Assembly: GCA_013177825.1 (NCBI GenBank)
Contig: JABLXX010000002.1
Span: 310,001-374,000, forward strand
From: Syntrophaceae bacterium
GTDB lineage: Bacteria > Desulfobacterota > Syntrophia > Syntrophales > PHBD01
Reading direction: 5' to 3'
DNA length: 64,000 nucleotides
The notes beneath the pieces are model-generated. The model saw only the letters and a list, made by a program, of their open reading frames with translations, had not been told where the DNA came from and made no database searches. Position numbers and translations under genes: made by a program. Shown piece by piece: positions 17,645 to 26,707 of the stretch (position 1 is the first letter of the stretch; the number at the start of each line of letters is the position of its first letter).

Positions 17645-19210
17645 ATGGACGAGCGGATTGCGCGGAACATGATGCGGCGTGTGGCTTACGGGGACTGCCT
17701 GAGGCGGACAACGCTCCGGTATCCGAACCGGGAAGCCGTTGTGGATGGCGGAAAGCGGATCACGTTTACCGAACTGAACGGCATGGCCAACCGGTTTGCC
17801 AATGCCCTCAAAAAAAGAGGTTTTCAGAAGGGTGCAAAGATCGCCTTCATCTCCCTCAACGCCCTGGAGCACTTTGTCGCCTTTTACGGAACGGCGAAAG
17901 CCGGCATGGTTTTTGTCCCCATCAACCCCCTCTTCAAGACGGACGAGCTTGCCTTTGCCCTGAACCATGCGGACTGCGAGGTGGTGGTCTTCAACGGCAT
18001 GCTGTACGCCGGGTTCAAGGACGCCTTTGCACAGGCGGAAAAAGTCAAGCTGTACATTGCATTCAATCCTCCGCCGGGGGACTTCCTCACGTTCGACGCC
18101 TTTCTGGAGGAGGGCCCGGACACGGAGCCGGAGACCTTCATCGAGGCGGACGACGACCTCCTGATCCTTTTCACGGGTGGGACCACCAGCTATCCAAAGG
18201 CGGCCGTCCTCTCCCACCTCAACCTGTTCGTCTGCACGAACGGAATCCTCGTCGATATTCCCTTCACGCACCGGGACAAGCTGTTCATGGTCATGCCGCT
18301 GTTCCACGTGGGGGCGTTCATCATCGCGAGCCTCCACAACTTCGTCGGCGGGGCGGTTCATGTCTACATGCTGCCCGACATGAAGCAGGTCCTGGTCAAC
18401 GTCGAGCGTGAAAAGATCACCTGCACGATTCTCATCTCTCCGCTCTGGCGCCAGCTGATCGACCACCCCGATTTCGAGAAGCATGACCTCTCGTCCCTCC
18501 GTCTGTGTGTCTATTTCACGGCAGTCATGCCGGAAGACCTCCTGAAGCTGGTGATGGAAAAGATCTGCCCCGATCTCTGCCTGTGCTTCGGCCAGACCGA
18601 GATGTCCCCGTCCACGACCTGCTTCAAGCCGGAGGACCAGCTTCGCAAGATGAAGTCCCTGGGCAACCCGACGGTGAACGTCGAGATCGCCATCATGGAC
18701 GAGTTCGGAAACCTTCTGCCCACAGGCGAGGCGGGGGAGATCGTCTACCGCAGCCCCCAGGTCATGAAGGGGTACTACAAGCAGGAACAGGAGAGCGAAG
18801 AGGTCTTCGCCCACGGCTGGTTCCACAGCGGCGACGTGGGGTATCTCGACGGGGAGAACTACCTGTATTTCCTCGACCGCAAGAAGGACATGATCAAGAC
18901 GGGCGGCGAAAACGTGGCTTCCCTCGAGGTGGAGAAAACGATCTACCTGGATCCGCGGGTCCAGGAAGTGCACGTGATCGGCCTGCCCCACGAGCGCTGG
19001 ATGGAGGCGATTACCGCCTTCGTCATCCTCAAACCGGGGCAGACGGCGGAGGAGAAGGAAATCATCGCCCTGTGCAAGGAGAAGATGGTGGGGTTCAAGG
19101 TGCCCAAGCGGGTCGTCTTCGTGCCGGACCTGCCGCGGTCGGCCGTCGGCAAGGCCCTGAAGCGGAAGATCCGGGAAGAGTATCTCGACCTTTACCAGGG
19201 GGAACGATGA
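17645..19210 (+). CDS. AMP-forming acyl-CoA synthetase (class I adenylate-forming)
   Basis: The 521-residue enzyme should activate a carboxylic acid to its CoA thioester through an acyl-AMP. The P-loop-like A3 motif is FTGGTTSYPKAAVLSH (about residues 177-192), a slight change from TSGTTGxPK. A5 is CFGQTEMSPSTT (about 317), A7 is YSGDVGYLD-like (FHSGDVGYLDGENYLYF, about 394) and the catalytic A10 lysine lies in AVGKALKRKIR near the C terminus. RBS GGAGGGG before ATG 17645. It lies 231 bases after the MaoC gene and 30 bases before a second ligase. Its substrate is unknown; having two ligases in one operon suggests two acids or two stages. Confidence 0.88.
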   Translation: MDERIARNMMRRVAYGDCLRRTTLRYPNREAVVDGGKRITFTELNGMANRFANALKKRGFQKGAKIAFISLNALEHFVAFYGTAKAGMVFVPINPLFKTDELAFALNHADCEVVVFNGMLYAGFKDAFAQAEKVKLYIAFNPPPGDFLTFDAFLEEGPDTEPETFIEADDDLLILFTGGTTSYPKAAVLSHLNLFVCTNGILVDIPFTHRDKLFMVMPLFHVGAFIIASLHNFVGGAVHVYMLPDMKQVLVNVEREKITCTILISPLWRQLIDHPDFEKHDLSSLRLCVYFTAVMPEDLLKLVMEKICPDLCLCFGQTEMSPSTTCFKPEDQLRKMKSLGNPTVNVEIAIMDEFGNLLPTGEAGEIVYRSPQVMKGYYKQEQESEEVFAHGWFHSGDVGYLDGENYLYFLDRKKDMIKTGGENVASLEVEKTIYLDPRVQEVHVIGLPHERWMEAITAFVILKPGQTAEEKEIIALCKEKMVGFKVPKRVVFVPDLPRSAVGKALKRKIREEYLDLYQGER

Positions 19211-19240
19211 ACCGCTGACACCGTCACGACAGGAGGAGCC

Positions 19241-20971
19241 ATGCCGAAAAATTTCTCCAGATGGCCCGAAGGCGTTTCAAGGACCCTGAATTATCCCGAG
19301 GTCCCCCTGTTTCAGATCATCCGCTCTTCCGCCAAGCTCTGGCCGGAGCGCAATGCGATCATTTTCTCCGGGATGGAAATGACCTTCCTGGAGCTCGACA
19401 AGCTGTCCGACCGGTTCGCCGCGGCTCTGTCCGACCTGGGGGTCCGGAAGGGCGACCGGGTTGCCATCCACCTGCCCAACTGTCCCCAGTTCGCCGTTGC
19501 CTATTACGGGCTTCTGAAGGCGGGGGCCGTGTTCGTTCCCATCAGCCCGCTTCTTGCCGAGAAGGAGTTCGTCTTCCAGCTCAACGATTCGGGGGCCGGG
19601 ATATACATTGGGCTGGATCTGCTTTTCGGGATGCCTCAAAAGGCCCTGCCGGAAACGCCGGTCCGGCACGTCATCCTGGTGAGTCTGGCGGATTGCTATG
19701 CGCCGCTCGTCGCCCCTGCCAAACTGCTCAGGAAAAGTCCGTTCGAAGAGAAGGTCCTCGATTTTACCGAGCTTCTCTCGAAGTATCACCCCGAGGCACC
19801 GGGAATCCAATTCTCCCCGAGAGAAGACCTGGCGCACATCTCCTACACGGGGGGCACCACGGGAACGCCCAAGGGGGTGATGGTGACCCATTTCAACGGC
19901 ATCGCGGCCTCGTGCCAGCTCTGCTACTGGTTTCTGGGCGGAGACGTGGATTTCCGGGACGGCGTGTTCGGGGTGAAGCGAACGGACGGCGACCGGGAGG
20001 AGGATCACGTCATCCGACGGGGCCGGGAAATGAGCCTGGTCGTTCCACCATGGTTCCACGCCATGGGTGCCTTCGCCTTTCTCAACATGCAGCTTCTCGC
20101 CGGCTGCACGCTGATCGTCCAGCCCCGGTTCGACGCGGCGGATTTTCTGAGCGCCATTCCGAAGTACGGGGTCTCCATCTTCGGCGGCGCTCCGCAGATC
20201 TTCTACCCGCTGGTGGAGCACCCGTTCTTCCCCGAGACCGACATGTCCGGCGTCCGGCTCATCGCCTCGGGGGCCGCACCCATCTCCCACGACCTGCTCC
20301 GGACGCTCACCGAGACCATGGAGGGCGTTGTCTGCGAGGCCTACGGGATGACGGAGGTGACCGTCGGCTGCGCCTTCACCCCGGCGGAGAAGGGGGCCCT
20401 GCGCATCGGCTCGGTCGGCCTGCCTGTTCAGGACACGGAGATCCGGATCGTGGATCCGGCGGACGACACGAAAGAAATGTCCCCGGGCGAGATCGGGGAG
20501 ATCTGCGTGAAAGGCCCGCAGGTTATGAAAGGATACTGGAACCAGCCGGAGGAGACAAAGCTGGTCCTGAACGGGGAGGGCTGGCTCCTGACGGGTGACA
20601 TCGGCCGGTTCGACGAAGACGGCTACCTGTACATCGTCGACCGGAAGAAGGACATGCTCATCTACAAGGGATACAATATTTACCCGCGTGACCTGGAAGA
20701 GGTTTTGAACCGGCATCCGGCGGTCGCCCAGTCCGCCGTGGTCGGAAAGCGGGACGACCGGTACGGGGAGTTGCCGGTGGCGTTTGTGCAGACCAGCCCC
20801 GGAAGCGCCGTCACGGCGGATGAGTTGCTGGAGTTCGCTAATGCCCAGCTGGCAAAATATAAAAAGATCCGCAGGATTGAAGTCATGGAGCAGCTTCCGG
20901 CAAGCGCCGCCGGGAAAATCCTGCGGCGCGAGCTCAGGGACAGGGCCCAGGCCCTCCCCGTGACGGTTTGA
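19241..20971 (+). CDS. AMP-forming long-chain-type acyl-CoA ligase
   Basis: The 576-residue ligase carries A3 as SYTGGTTGTPKGVMVTH (about residues 204-220), A5 as EAYGMTEV (about 366), A7 as LLTGDIGRFDEDGYLYIVDRKKDM (about 450) and the lysine of A10 in SAAGKILRRELRD at the end, so all core motifs of the acyl/aryl-CoA ligase family are intact. RBS AGGAGGAG before ATG 19241. It is 30 bases after the first ligase. Compared with that protein it has an insertion around residues 225-260 (a charged loop, DGVFGVKRTDGDREED). Specificity cannot be read from sequence. Confidence 0.9.
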   Translation: MPKNFSRWPEGVSRTLNYPEVPLFQIIRSSAKLWPERNAIIFSGMEMTFLELDKLSDRFAAALSDLGVRKGDRVAIHLPNCPQFAVAYYGLLKAGAVFVPISPLLAEKEFVFQLNDSGAGIYIGLDLLFGMPQKALPETPVRHVILVSLADCYAPLVAPAKLLRKSPFEEKVLDFTELLSKYHPEAPGIQFSPREDLAHISYTGGTTGTPKGVMVTHFNGIAASCQLCYWFLGGDVDFRDGVFGVKRTDGDREEDHVIRRGREMSLVVPPWFHAMGAFAFLNMQLLAGCTLIVQPRFDAADFLSAIPKYGVSIFGGAPQIFYPLVEHPFFPETDMSGVRLIASGAAPISHDLLRTLTETMEGVVCEAYGMTEVTVGCAFTPAEKGALRIGSVGLPVQDTEIRIVDPADDTKEMSPGEIGEICVKGPQVMKGYWNQPEETKLVLNGEGWLLTGDIGRFDEDGYLYIVDRKKDMLIYKGYNIYPRDLEEVLNRHPAVAQSAVVGKRDDRYGELPVAFVQTSPGSAVTADELLEFANAQLAKYKKIRRIEVMEQLPASAAGKILRRELRDRAQALPVTV

Positions 20972-21116
20972 GGGGCGGGCCGGCGGGATCATCGGAACGC
21001 ATTCGCAAGGAGGAAGCAGATCGTTATTTTGAACAGAAGAGCGCCGGGCGGATCATGGGAGGCATTGCCCTGTTGCACCGTTGACACAACATCAAGCACC
21101 GGAAAAGGAGGCTGTG

Positions 21117-21887
21117 ATGCAGGAGAAGACGGTTCTAATGAGCAGGCAGGAGGCAATCTGTACCATCACGATCAACAGGCCCTCGGTCAGGAACGCCTGG
21201 ACCCGCGAATTTGCGGCGGAGTTGGCGGAGGCCTTCCGGATGGCGGGGAAAGAGGCTGGCACCCGGGTTGTGATCCTGGAAGGAGCGGGACGCGATTTTT
21301 CCTCCGGAGCGGACATCGGCCTGTTCAAAGCGGAATTCCCCGCCCCGGTCTGGCTGGACGGGATGAGGGATTTGAAGGATCTGATCCTGGTCATGCGGCG
21401 GATCCCGCAGCCGGTGATCGCCAAGGTCCGGGGGGTGGCCATCGGCGGCGGCATCAACCTGGCACTGGCGGCGGATTTTGTCGTCGCCGCCGAGACGGCG
21501 CGATTCTGTGAGAACTTCTCGAACATCGGGATCGTCGTCGATGCGGGGGGAAACTTCTTTCTCCCCCGCCTCGTGGGTCTCGTGAAGGCGCGGGAACTGG
21601 CGCTGCTCGGGGATGTCATCGACGGGAAAACAGCCGCCGCCATGGGCTTGATTTACAAGTCCGTTCCCGAGGCGGAGCTCGACGCGGCCGTGGCCGCCCT
21701 CGCGGATCGGCTGGCGGGAAAATCCCTGGAGGCCATGGCTCTGATCAAGGAAGCCCTGGACACGAGTTTCGAGATGTCGCTGCCGTCGACCCTGGAGTGG
21801 GAGGCGGCCCACCAGGCGGTCATGACGCAGACGGAGGCGCTGAAGACGGCGGCGAGGCTGTTCCTTCAGTCCCGCGGGAAAGGATGA
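21117..21887 (+). CDS. Crotonase-fold enoyl-CoA hydratase/isomerase (PaaG-like active site)
   Basis: A 256-residue crotonase. Oxyanion-hole segments are DFSSGADIGLF (about 61-71) and AIGGGINLALAADF (about 108-121). The segment where hydratases carry Glu144 reads CENFSNIGIVVDAGGNFFLPRLVG. It lacks the usual PE-I pair and instead has an Asp at the second catalytic position, as in PaaG-type isomerases and some ring-cleaving hydrolases. It is therefore better called hydratase/isomerase than plain hydratase. I chose ATG 21117, six bases after GGAAAAGGAGGC, over an in-frame ATG 12 codons upstream that lacks a ribosome site. It ends four bases before the next dehydrogenase. Confidence 0.85.
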   Translation: MQEKTVLMSRQEAICTITINRPSVRNAWTREFAAELAEAFRMAGKEAGTRVVILEGAGRDFSSGADIGLFKAEFPAPVWLDGMRDLKDLILVMRRIPQPVIAKVRGVAIGGGINLALAADFVVAAETARFCENFSNIGIVVDAGGNFFLPRLVGLVKARELALLGDVIDGKTAAAMGLIYKSVPEAELDAAVAALADRLAGKSLEAMALIKEALDTSFEMSLPSTLEWEAAHQAVMTQTEALKTAARLFLQSRGKG

Positions 21888-21890
21888 TGA

Positions 21891-23087
21891 ATGAATTTTG
21901 CATTTTCCGAGGAGGAAATCCGGTTTCGCAGCGAGGTGGACGCCTTTGTCCGCCGGGAGCTGCCGTCCGGCTGGGACGAGCGCTCCTTTTACTGGCCGGC
22001 AGCCTACGGCGCCATTGCCATGTTCGAGGAGGAGCACCAGGTTTTCTGCCGTTCCTTCCTCCGGAAACTCGGTGCGAGAGGGTGGCTGAGCCTCGGCTGG
22101 CCGGAGGCATGCGGCGGGGGGGGATCCATGATGAAGCAGGCCATTGCCGACGACGTCATCAGCTACTACCGGGCGCCATCCGGCAACATCGCCACCGTGA
22201 TCGGCGGCCCCACGATCATCTTCGTCGGCTCGGAGGAGATGAAACGGGAGTTCCTGCCGCCCATCGCCCGGGGCGAGGTCAATTTCTGGCTGGGCTACAG
22301 CGAGCCCAACGCCGGCTCGGACCTGGCGTCCCTCAAGACGACCGCCGTTGCCGACGGCGACGATTTCATCGTCAACGGCCGGAAGATCTGGAGCAGCGGC
22401 GCCCACGTCTCCGATTATGCATGGCTCCTGGCCCGGACAGATCCCTCGGCGGGCGGGCACCGGGGGGCGACGCTCCTGCTGGTGGACAACAACCTGCCGG
22501 GCGTCACGATCCGTCCCATCGAGAACATCGTCGGGTTTCATTCTTTCAACGAGGTTTTTTTCGACGACGTCCGCGTACCGAAGCGGTTCATGGTCGGCGG
22601 ACTCAACCAGGGGTTCTACAACGTCATGGTGGCCCTCCAGTTCGAGCGGCTCGTCGTGGGGATCGGCGCCTTCCGGCGCATCCTCGACGAGCTGGTCGGT
22701 TACGTGAAGGAGCGGTACGGCCGGAAGAAAGACCGGGTGAAGAACACCCTGGCCCGGGACGCCCTGGCCTCCATTGCGATCGACATCGAGGTCCTGTACG
22801 GCCTCTACTGGCAGAACGTCTGGATGATGGAGCAGGGACGGGTGCCGGAACTGGAGGCCTCGGCCATGAAGCTCTTCAGCACGGAACTGAGCCGGAAGCT
22901 GGCCGGCGTGGCCGTGGACGTCCTGGGCCTTCCCGCGCAGCTGTACAGGGGGTCCCTGTATGCCCCCCTGCAGGGTCGCGTCATGGCGGGCTACCTGGAC
23001 GCCGTATCGGGACCCATCGGCGCAGGGACGTCGGAGATCCAGCGCGGCATCATCGCCACCCGGGGGCTGGGGCTGCCCAGAGCCTGA
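21891..23087 (+). CDS. Acyl-CoA dehydrogenase (398 aa), base in the isovaleryl-CoA-dehydrogenase-like position
   Basis: A standard-length dehydrogenase: N-terminal helices, beta-domain beginning GYSEPNAGSDLASLKT (about 133-148), C-terminal helices with ERYGRKKDRVKNTLARDALA in the FAD-contact region. The C-terminal segment reads IGAGTSEIQRGII, so the Glu of the medium-chain type (YEGT) is absent. A Glu occurs in LQFERLVVG (about residue 253), the helix-G position used by isovaleryl- and long-chain dehydrogenases. Catalysis by that Glu is inferred. The gene is tightly packed after the crotonase (AAAGGATGATGA before ATG 21891). Confidence 0.87.
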   Translation: MNFAFSEEEIRFRSEVDAFVRRELPSGWDERSFYWPAAYGAIAMFEEEHQVFCRSFLRKLGARGWLSLGWPEACGGGGSMMKQAIADDVISYYRAPSGNIATVIGGPTIIFVGSEEMKREFLPPIARGEVNFWLGYSEPNAGSDLASLKTTAVADGDDFIVNGRKIWSSGAHVSDYAWLLARTDPSAGGHRGATLLLVDNNLPGVTIRPIENIVGFHSFNEVFFDDVRVPKRFMVGGLNQGFYNVMVALQFERLVVGIGAFRRILDELVGYVKERYGRKKDRVKNTLARDALASIAIDIEVLYGLYWQNVWMMEQGRVPELEASAMKLFSTELSRKLAGVAVDVLGLPAQLYRGSLYAPLQGRVMAGYLDAVSGPIGAGTSEIQRGIIATRGLGLPRA

Positions 23088-23152
23088 GGAATCGCCGGCC
23101 CGGCGCAAAGACGGAAGAATCATGATCCATAAACGGCAAAGGAGAGGAAACG

Positions 23153-24289
23153 ATGTATTTCGATGAGACCCATGAGGCGTTCCGGGCGTCCGTCCGGAGA
23201 TTCGTGGACCGGGAGATCAACCCCCGCATGGACGCCTGGGAAGAAGAGGGTGTGCCCCTCCACGACCTGTTCGGGAAGATGGGGGATCTCGGATTCCTGG
23301 GGATCCGCTACGATCCGCGTTACGGCGGGCAGGGCCTGGATTACTGGTACGAGACGGTGTTCATCGAGGAACTCGGTCATGTCCACGGATGGGGCGTTCC
23401 GACGGCGATCATGGTGCAGACGAACATGGCGACGCCGGCCATCGACATGTTCGGGACCGAATCCCTGAAAGAGCAGTACCTGGCCCCGGCAATCGCGGGG
23501 AAGCTCGTGGCGGCCATCGCCGTCACGGAGCCGGGCGCGGGCTCCGACGTGGCGGCCCTGAAGACCCGGGCGGTCCGCGACGGTAACGCCTACGTCCTGA
23601 ACGGCTCCAAGACGTTCATCACCAACGGCTGCCAGGCCGACTTCCTGACCCTCCTCGCCCGCACGGGCGACGGGCCGGGGCATCACTGCTACGGCCTTTT
23701 CGTAGTCCCCACGGATGTGCCCGGCTTCAGCGTCAGCAAGCGCCTGGACAAGGTGGGGCTCCGGAGCAGCGACACGGCGGAGCTGTTCTTCGACAACCTC
23801 CGGATCCCGGTTCAGAACCTCATCGGGAAGGAAGGGGAGGGCTTCATCTACCAGATGATGCAGTTCCAGCACGAGCGGTTCACGGTTCTTCCCATGACGT
23901 ATACGGCATGCCGGGACATCATCGACATGACCGTCGCCTACATCCGGGAGCGGATCGTTTTCGGGAAGCCCCTGATCACGAAGCAGGTGCTCCGCCACCG
24001 CCTGGTGGAATGGCTGGCCGAGATCGAGAGCCTCCGCCACCTGACCTATCACATCGTCCGGATGAAAATGGCCGGGAGGGACGTCACGAAGGAAATCTCC
24101 ATGGGGAAACTCCTGGCGGGTCCGCTTCTGAACAGGGTATCATCCGGCTGCCTGCAGATGTTCGGCGGGATGGGGTTCATGAACGAGACGCTGATTTCGC
24201 GTCATTTCCGGGATACCCGGGTCATGTCGATCGCCGGCGGGGCGGACGAGGTGATGAAAGACATTATCGCCCGCCAGGAAGGATTCTGA
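23153..24289 (+). CDS. Acyl-CoA dehydrogenase (378 aa), second of three
   Basis: Full-length dehydrogenase with beta-domain motif VTEPGAGSDVAALKTRA (about 122-138), FAD-contact region RIVFGKPLITKQVLRHRLVEW, and C-terminal MFGGMGFMNETLISRHFRDTR followed by AGGADEVM. Like its neighbour it has no YEGT glutamate but shows Glu in QFQHERFTVL (about residue 241), the alternative catalytic position. RBS AAAGGAGAGG before ATG 23153; 65 bases after the first dehydrogenase. Probably uses electron-transfer flavoprotein. The GGADEVM ending is common in dehydrogenases acting on branched or terpenoid acyl-CoAs, which is only a hint. Confidence 0.87.
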   Translation: MYFDETHEAFRASVRRFVDREINPRMDAWEEEGVPLHDLFGKMGDLGFLGIRYDPRYGGQGLDYWYETVFIEELGHVHGWGVPTAIMVQTNMATPAIDMFGTESLKEQYLAPAIAGKLVAAIAVTEPGAGSDVAALKTRAVRDGNAYVLNGSKTFITNGCQADFLTLLARTGDGPGHHCYGLFVVPTDVPGFSVSKRLDKVGLRSSDTAELFFDNLRIPVQNLIGKEGEGFIYQMMQFQHERFTVLPMTYTACRDIIDMTVAYIRERIVFGKPLITKQVLRHRLVEWLAEIESLRHLTYHIVRMKMAGRDVTKEISMGKLLAGPLLNRVSSGCLQMFGGMGFMNETLISRHFRDTRVMSIAGGADEVMKDIIARQEGF

Positions 24290-24293
24290 ACCG

Positions 24294-25067
24294 ATGACGA
24301 AGGTGCTGGCCATGAACGGCAGCCCGCGAGCCAGGCGGGGAAACACCGACAAGATCCTGCAGCCGTTCCTGGAGGGAGCCGCCGGGGCGGGCGCCGCCAC
24401 GGAGACCCTCTACCTGAAGGAACTCCGGATCCAGGAATGCCAGGGCTGCTACGCCTGCCACATGCTCACGCCCGGCCGGTGCGTCCTGAAGGACGACATG
24501 GCCCGGGTCACGGAAAAGATGCTGGAGGCCGAGGTCCTTGTCTTTGCCTCCCCCCTTTACGTCTTCACCGTCAGCGCGCTGCTCAAGGCGCTCCTGGACC
24601 GGATGATCGTTTTCGGCAGCCTCGACCTGGAAGTCAAGGACGGGGTCGTCGTTCATCCCGCCCGCTGGCCGGAAAAAAAGTGGACCTGGGTCGTGATCTC
24701 CAACGCCGGCTTCCCGGAGCGGGAGCACTTCGCCCCCCTGGAAGATCTCTTCCGGCGGTTCGCCCGGGCGATCGGCGGCGGAACCCAGGTGACCATCGGC
24801 GGGATGATCCTCAAGGGAATGGGCGAGATGTTCTCCGTTCCCGCCCTGCTGCCGAATTATCAGTGGTTCTTCGACGCCTGCCGGCAGGCGGGGCGGGAGG
24901 TTGTCCGAGACGGCTCCATTGCGGAGGCGACGCAGAGCGTTCTGGACAGGCCGCTCGTGGACATCAGCATGGAGGAGTTCGCCGCCATGAGCAACGCTTT
25001 CATCGAAATGGCCATGAAAAAGGCCCGGAAACGGAAGAAGGAAACGGCGTCGGAACAAGGAGGATGA
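24294..25067 (+). CDS. Iron-sulfur flavoprotein (NADPH-dependent FMN reductase fold)
   Basis: A 257-residue flavodoxin-like protein. The FMN phosphate loop is NGSPRARRGNTD (about 8-19), and a Cys cluster CQGCYACHMLTPGRC follows at about 48-62, a C-x2-C-x2-C-x7-C pattern matching the compact [4Fe-4S] motif of Isf proteins. It then has the ASPLYVFTVSALLKALLDR motif that shapes the flavin site. A one- or two-electron carrier or reductase role is expected. It lies four bases after one dehydrogenase and four before another, so it may serve electron transfer in this pathway. Electron donor and acceptor are unknown. Confidence 0.82.
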   Translation: MTKVLAMNGSPRARRGNTDKILQPFLEGAAGAGAATETLYLKELRIQECQGCYACHMLTPGRCVLKDDMARVTEKMLEAEVLVFASPLYVFTVSALLKALLDRMIVFGSLDLEVKDGVVVHPARWPEKKWTWVVISNAGFPEREHFAPLEDLFRRFARAIGGGTQVTIGGMILKGMGEMFSVPALLPNYQWFFDACRQAGREVVRDGSIAEATQSVLDRPLVDISMEEFAAMSNAFIEMAMKKARKRKKETASEQGG

Positions 25068-25070
25068 TCC

Positions 25071-26204
25071 ATGGATTTTTCACTGACGGAGGAGCAGGCC
25101 CTTCTGCAGAAGACGGCTTGCGACTTTCTGGCGAAATCGCTTTCCCGGGAAGTGCTGAAGCGGATGGAAGAGAGCGAGGCCGGGCATGACCTTGACCTCT
25201 GGCAAAAAATGGCCTCCCTCGGATGGCTCGGGCTGCCGTTCCCCGAGGAGTATGGCGGCAGCGGCGGCAGCTTTGCCGACCTCACGGTCCTCCTGGAGGA
25301 GATGGGATACCGGACCTGCCCGGGTCCGTACTTTTCCACCGTCGTCCTGGGCGGCCTGCCGGTCCTGGCCTTCGGCACGGAGGAGCAGAAGCGGCAGTGC
25401 CTTCCCGCTATCGCGGCGGGAGAGCGGGTCATGACCTTCGCCCTGACGGAAAAGGACGGCGGCCGGGACGGCGGCGGCATCCGCGTCCGTGCCGTTCCGT
25501 TCGGCGAGGCCTGGCGGATCAACGGGGCGAAGCGGTTCGTCACGGATGCCCGTCTTGCGGATTTCTTTCTCTGTGCGGTGCGGACGGGGAAGGAAACGAA
25601 GGAAGCGGACGGGATCACCGTGTACCTGATCGACGGCCGGACGCGGGGTCTCCGGACCAGGGACATGAAGGCGGCAACGGGCGACCGGCAGTACGAGGTT
25701 AAATTCTATCAGGTGCCCGTTCGATCGGAGCAGGTCGTCGGCGGCCTGAACAAAGGCGCCGTCGTGATCGAGGATACGTTGCGGAAGGCGGCCGTGGCGA
25801 AGTGCGCCGAGATGATCGGCGGGGCGAGGGCCGTCCTGGACATGACCCTGGCCTATGCAAAGGAGCGGGTCCAGTTCGGCCGCCCCATCGGCAGCTTCCA
25901 GGCGGTGCAGCACCATTTTGCCGACATGTGGACGGACATTCACGGGTCCCGTTACCTGTACCGCAAGGCCGCCCTGGAAATCGACAGTGGCGCGCCGGCG
26001 GTGCAGGCGGTTGCCATGGCCAAGGCGCGGACGGGTGAGGCGTATCGTCGCGTCACGATGCTGGGCCACCAGATCTTCGGCGCCATCGGCTTCACGATGG
26101 AGCACGAGATGCACCGCTACCACCGCCGCGCCCTCGGAGGAGACGTGATGTTCGGGAACGGAGCGTTTCACCGGGACAAGGTGGCGGCGGCGATGGGGCT
26201 GTGA
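25071..26204 (+). CDS. Acyl-CoA dehydrogenase-like subunit without either usual catalytic glutamate
   Basis: A 377-residue member of the dehydrogenase family. It keeps the FAD-contact segment ERVQFGRPIGSFQAVQHHFADM (about 260-281), but the C-terminal site reads LGGDVMFGNGAFHRDK instead of YEGT, and the helix-G position reads EDTLRKAAVAKC with no Glu before the Arg. The beta-domain is also altered: TEKDGGRDGG replaces TEPGAGSD. In steroid-type heterotetrameric dehydrogenases (ChsE/FadE pairs) one subunit lacks the base and supports an active partner. By analogy this protein may pair with one of the two upstream dehydrogenases. RBS AAGGAGG before ATG 25071. Last gene of the operon; no clear terminator follows. 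Confidence 0.8.
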   Translation: MDFSLTEEQALLQKTACDFLAKSLSREVLKRMEESEAGHDLDLWQKMASLGWLGLPFPEEYGGSGGSFADLTVLLEEMGYRTCPGPYFSTVVLGGLPVLAFGTEEQKRQCLPAIAAGERVMTFALTEKDGGRDGGGIRVRAVPFGEAWRINGAKRFVTDARLADFFLCAVRTGKETKEADGITVYLIDGRTRGLRTRDMKAATGDRQYEVKFYQVPVRSEQVVGGLNKGAVVIEDTLRKAAVAKCAEMIGGARAVLDMTLAYAKERVQFGRPIGSFQAVQHHFADMWTDIHGSRYLYRKAALEIDSGAPAVQAVAMAKARTGEAYRRVTMLGHQIFGAIGFTMEHEMHRYHRRALGGDVMFGNGAFHRDKVAAAMGL

Positions 26205-26251
26205 GGGGGCGAAAACGGCTGCTTTCCATCTCGCTCGCCGTCACCGCCGGA

Positions 26252-26707
26252 TCAAGCGGGATCTGCAGATTTCATCTCTTCCAGGATCTCGATGACGGTG
26301 TGCACGCAGGGCCTGCAGATTCTGCCCATGGTGTCCTCGGCCTTGGCGTGCCGTCGTCCCTCCTCGGTCTTCAGATCGTAGCCCCGGAGAAGCTCCCGGC
26401 AGAGGCAGCTTCCGTGCCGGGCCGCGAAACGGTCCATCAGCTCCACGGTCTTGAGATAAGTGTATTCCGTCGATGGGCGACCCTCCGTCGTGCCCCGGCC
26501 ATGGCGCAGACCCAGGACGAGGATGCCGCCGGTCACCGCGCCGCACACCTCCTGTTTCCTTCCCATCCCTGCGCCGAGGCCGGTGGCGATCTTCAGCGCA
26601 AGGTCGTCGTCCAGGCCGGTTTCGTCCCGGAAGGAAGAGAGTACGGACTGCGCACAGTTGTAAGTGTCCCGGAGTCGTTCTGTTGCAATGTCAGCTCTTG
26701 TGGTCAT
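26252..26707 (-). CDS. C-GCAxxG-C-C family redox-type protein
   Basis: The 151-residue product has the family signature: YNCAQSV (Cys18), GAGMGRKQEVCGAVTGGILVLGL (about 45-67), then CLCRELLRG and a C-terminal RICRPCVHTVIEILEE, giving the C...CGA..G...C...C pattern. Such proteins are thought to be thiol or metal redox proteins; their function is not established. I chose ATG 26707 because YNCAQ then lies at the usual distance and a GGTAACGGAA stretch precedes it; the frame is open 18 codons further. It is convergent with the acyl-CoA operon (47-base gap) and probably monocistronic. Confidence 0.78.
   Translation of the reverse strand: MTTRADIATERLRDTYNCAQSVLSSFRDETGLDDDLALKIATGLGAGMGRKQEVCGAVTGGILVLGLRHGRGTTEGRPSTEYTYLKTVELMDRFAARHGSCLCRELLRGYDLKTEEGRRHAKAEDTMGRICRPCVHTVIEILEEMKSADPA

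Noticed and set aside
16718-18991. 757-codon minus-strand frame opposite the MaoC and first ligase genes
   Set aside because: Shadow of well-supported plus-strand genes.
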